NCBI GenBank assembly: GCA_009760855.2
Contig: WPIO01000005.1
Coordinates: 2,407,501-2,471,500, forward strand
Source: Cristatella mucedo
Lineage: Eukaryota > Bryozoa > Phylactolaemata > Cristatellidae
Length of the DNA: 64,000 nucleotides
Direction of reading: 5' to 3'
A program made the position numbers and the translations under genes. The notes below the pieces were generated by a model. It saw only the letters and a list, made by a program, of their open reading frames with translations, had not been told where the DNA came from and made no database searches. Below, in pieces: positions 61,187-64,000 of this stretch; the first letter of the stretch is position 1, and every line of letters starts with the position of its first letter.

Positions 61187-61660
61187 ATGTAATGTATCTC
61201 TGTCTGTAACTCCACCAAGCCATAGAGACCATGTGAGTGTTATGCAGGAGAGTTTTGCATAGAGAACTCACAGCCTAAGCGGCTTTCGGTATGCATTCGG
61301 TAGCCAACAGACTTCGTGTCACGCAGCAAAGAGAAAGTGGGAAGCATAGCAGAGTCAGGAGAGCAGTTGAGGTAGTGAATAGCATGGAAGTAGCAGCTCA
61401 GGACCCCTGAAAATAGTGAGCCGTGGCCGGCAGCGAGAGAGTAGTTGTCGTTGCGTAAGAATTGTGGAAGCGAGTTCCACAGCCTAGGACATGCAGAGCT
61501 AAAGCTTCTGCAGCCAATGATCTTTAAGCGGAAGAATGGAACAGCTAATTTATTGTCTGTATAGGAACTGAGAGCACGAGAGGCTGAAACTGGTGCAGCA
61601 GCTCAGCTATGTGTGGAGGAGCCAAGCCGTGGACGATTGTTTGTCTTTTTTGCATGAGTA
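61187..61660 (-). mobile_element. LINE family-2 copy, 3' end plus RT C-terminus
   Basis: Starts with an AATGTAATGTAATGTATC tail, then the family-2 3' end (CTAAGCGGCTTTCGGTATGC). From about 61440 to 61640 it is the reverse complement of the RT C-terminal region seen at 52850-53050. It has the best preserved (ACATT)n-type tail of this family in the window. Confidence 0.85.
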
Positions 61661-62362
61661 AATACCAATGAGCGTATCATCTCTGTCATCTTCTTGTTTA
61701 CGGTAATAGACTGAGTAGTAATGAATTTGTAAAGGGTACAAGTACGGATGTAACACAGCAAATAGTGGTTAGCTCTTTATCGAACGACCAAAAGCATCAC
61801 TCGTGGTATTGAGAAGTCAAACGCTAAGCAGTACTAAAATATATGAGCTAAAGATAGCAGTGCCGGTGAAGCTTAGTGGTAATTCGTTGTGGTACTCAGC
61901 TATTCCCGCACAAGGCTCTCGACGAACGCAAAGGCAGGCGACGCGTATTATCAAACGACTTTAGGAGCACGGAGAAAATGCAGCTGAGAATAAATCAAAT
62001 AAATACGGAGCTGTAGCTTCGGGAAAGATGTGACATAAGTTCGTTTTAGATAAGGCTGAACTTTGCTTTAGTGTCACTAGACAATGGCAGCCAGCTTCCT
62101 GGTCTCAGTATCTCTATGCCACTAAACTGGTCTTCAAATAAATCTGACCAGAGAAAGGCTTACTAAATCTAAAAGTAGTGAGTAAATGGGCTTTGTGGCA
62201 CAGAGCCAGGGTTTCAATGTTTGACCGGGTTAAGGTGCGAGTTGTACACAGTTCAGTGGCGAGCCTAGGAAGATGTCAACATTGCAATCCTTCATCTAGA
62301 GCACAGGTCATTTGAATAAGCTATGCAGCCGTTAAGAACTCGTAAGCGTATCTTGGAGAGTG
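61661..62362. other. No gene recognised
   Basis: No motif-bearing frame; possibly older repeat sequence. Confidence 0.4.
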
Positions 62363-63248
62363 ACTGGAAAGGCTGACTCTCAAAATTGGCTCTGCCAGCA
62401 TATCTGCTGTCAAGTCAGCTCGAAATCTAGGTGTCATATTCCAAAGCGACCTCTCGTTAGACGACCATATTAGCTCCACAGTCAAATCTGCCTAATTTCA
62501 GCTTCTTAACATTGCTAAAAATCGGGCTTGTTTAGATAAGAATATCACGTCTAAGTTGGTCCATGCATTCGTGACATCTCGTCTCGACTTCTGCAACTCA
62601 CTGCTTACTGGCTTACCAGCATGTACGATCAGGCAATTGCAGCTGGTGCAAAACTCTGCAGCTAGGCTTGTCTGTCGTGAGCGTCGCAGTTGCCACATTA
62701 CACTACTTCTCGCCGACCTGCACTGGCTACCCGTCAAGCAACGGATTGACTTCAAGGTTTTGTCGCACACTTTTAGGTCCCTTCATTCTCTGGCTCCAGC
62801 CTATCTCTCCGACATACTCCCCCATCAGGACAAGCATCGTACCACCCACTTTTCTGAATCCAACAGTCTAGAAATACCTCATACAAACCTTAAATCCTTT
62901 GGAGAGCGTACATTTAGCTCGTATGCTCCCAAAGCCTGGAACTCCCTCCCGACCTGACCACATTTAAAAGGAACTTAAAACACACACCTATTTAGGACAG
63001 CATTTAGTGGGTCCCTGTGATTCGTTTTGATGTGCTTATGCGTGCTGACACTGTGCATGATGCCACTAACCACATTTGCATGCTGACCCTGTGCATGTCA
63101 TCCCTAACCATGTTATTAATTTTGTTTGTTTTTCAAGCCTGATTTTACTTACCATTCAATTGGATTTCCCTTTGCAGCAAATCTAAAGCGCCTAGAAAGA
63201 GATTAAGTTCTCGGAGGACGCTTTATCAAGTACATTATTGTTATTGTT
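62363..63248 (+). mobile_element. LINE family-1 copy, 5'-truncated
   Basis: Begins within RT (RLTLKIGSASIS), continues with SRLDFCNSLLTGLPA, LQLVQNSAARLVCRERRSCH and LPVKQRIDFKVLSHTF, and ends with the family 3' UTR, hairpin (63185-63225) and ATT-type tail. The frame 62556-62957 is open for 133 codons and is nearly the same as 6460-6830, so both are fairly recent insertions. Confidence 0.9.
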
Positions 63249-64000
63249 AGTGACCAGTTAGCTAGTAGCAGAAGTCCTTCCATATTTTCTCAATCAAACG
63301 AGAAAGCTATTTTTGTTGTTCACTCCAGCGAGGGTCATATCACCTGTCAATATGATTCAAAAGAGGACCGGAACTAATAAGCAGGCGACACCAGCACAAG
63401 CAATCTGGCTGGAACTTATGTAACCCAGAAGAGTACCAGGTTATCTCTATTTGAAGTAAGGATTATTTACCAACACATGGCATTTTTAAATCGGTTACAT
63501 TTTTCTGAAACTCTGCATCACTGGTGGCAAATTACGTCGCTGCAAGCTTCTGAGCAGATTTCTTGCACTACTCCGAAGCAGCGGAGAAGGAGTAGCAAAC
63601 CCTATCAACGGCTGAAAAATGAGAACATCTTTCTTTGAAGGTGGTCTTCTAGGTATTTATCGCTTCACGGGGGCTACGAAAAATACTAGCCATACCCTCA
63701 CTTCCGTCGCAGACAGATCATGTGCGCTTGCATCGAAACTACATTCTATTCTCAGCATGCAGTCGGGCTGCAAGAGCTTGAAGTTGAACGCCTTCACCGC
63801 TTGGTAGCAGTTTCAAAACAGCTTTTGCATATGTTGAAGCTGTAAATTTAGCTGGCCTATACGGCCAAATACATTTTTAGATGCCGAGTCAAAGTTAAAA
63901 GTTTGTATCTCTACGATGCGTAAAGGGTAAACAAAAGCTCTCAAGGAAAGTCACTGTAGTAGCTAACTAACACACTTGTATAGCGGCTGCATAGTCTTAA
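63249..64000. other. No gene recognised
   Basis: No convincing coding frame or repeat match up to the window edge. Confidence 0.4.

Overview
This is metazoan nuclear DNA, most likely from an invertebrate. It has GT-AG introns, 5'-truncated L2/CR1-type LINEs with microsatellite tails, tRNA-derived SINEs, a dead hAT transposon, and long simple repeats. No prokaryotic gene organisation is visible. I cannot name the species. Most of the sequence is repeats and decayed repeats; host coding sequence is a small fraction.

The main host locus is a pair of tandem, same-strand paralogues of a 12-TM major facilitator transporter, closest in my judgement to SLC18B1 (vesicular polyamine transporter family). 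Gene B (20297-35529, +) can be assembled from 13 exons with matching phases into one open frame of 539 codons plus stop, missing at most a short 5' coding piece. Paralogue A (4716-10885, +) keeps recognisable counterparts of the middle nine exons. It lacks the N-terminal and C-terminal exons, has frame breaks, a 45-nt shorter TM6 exon, and a LINE inserted about 10 bp after one donor site. I read A as a pseudogene.

Layout: 1-4.3 kb, hAT transposase relic with a SINE inside, then a GTGA repeat. 4.7-10.9 kb, paralogue A with the LINE. 11-15 kb, repeats. 15.4-18.9 kb, copy 1 of a 3.5-kb duplicated block. 20.3-35.5 kb, gene B, whose introns hold two antisense LINEs, SINEs and two long TA arrays. 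35.5-49 kb, gene-poor, with decayed LINE and SINE pieces. 49.5-53.3 kb, nested LINE copies and a second LINE family. 54.5-57.9 kb, copy 2 of the 3.5-kb block. 58.6-59.8 kb, two related coding-like segments in inverted orientation. 61-63.2 kb, more LINE pieces.

The repeats work as linked systems. LINE family 1 ends in a GC-rich hairpin followed by (ATT)n. Some insertions consist of little more than that hairpin, and a tRNA-headed SINE carries the same hairpin as its own 3' end, as expected for a SINE mobilised by that LINE's reverse transcriptase. LINE family 2 has a different conserved 3' end followed by an (ACATT)n-like tail. A second tRNA-headed SINE family has an unrelated tail. Function assignments come from reading motifs by eye, without database searches.
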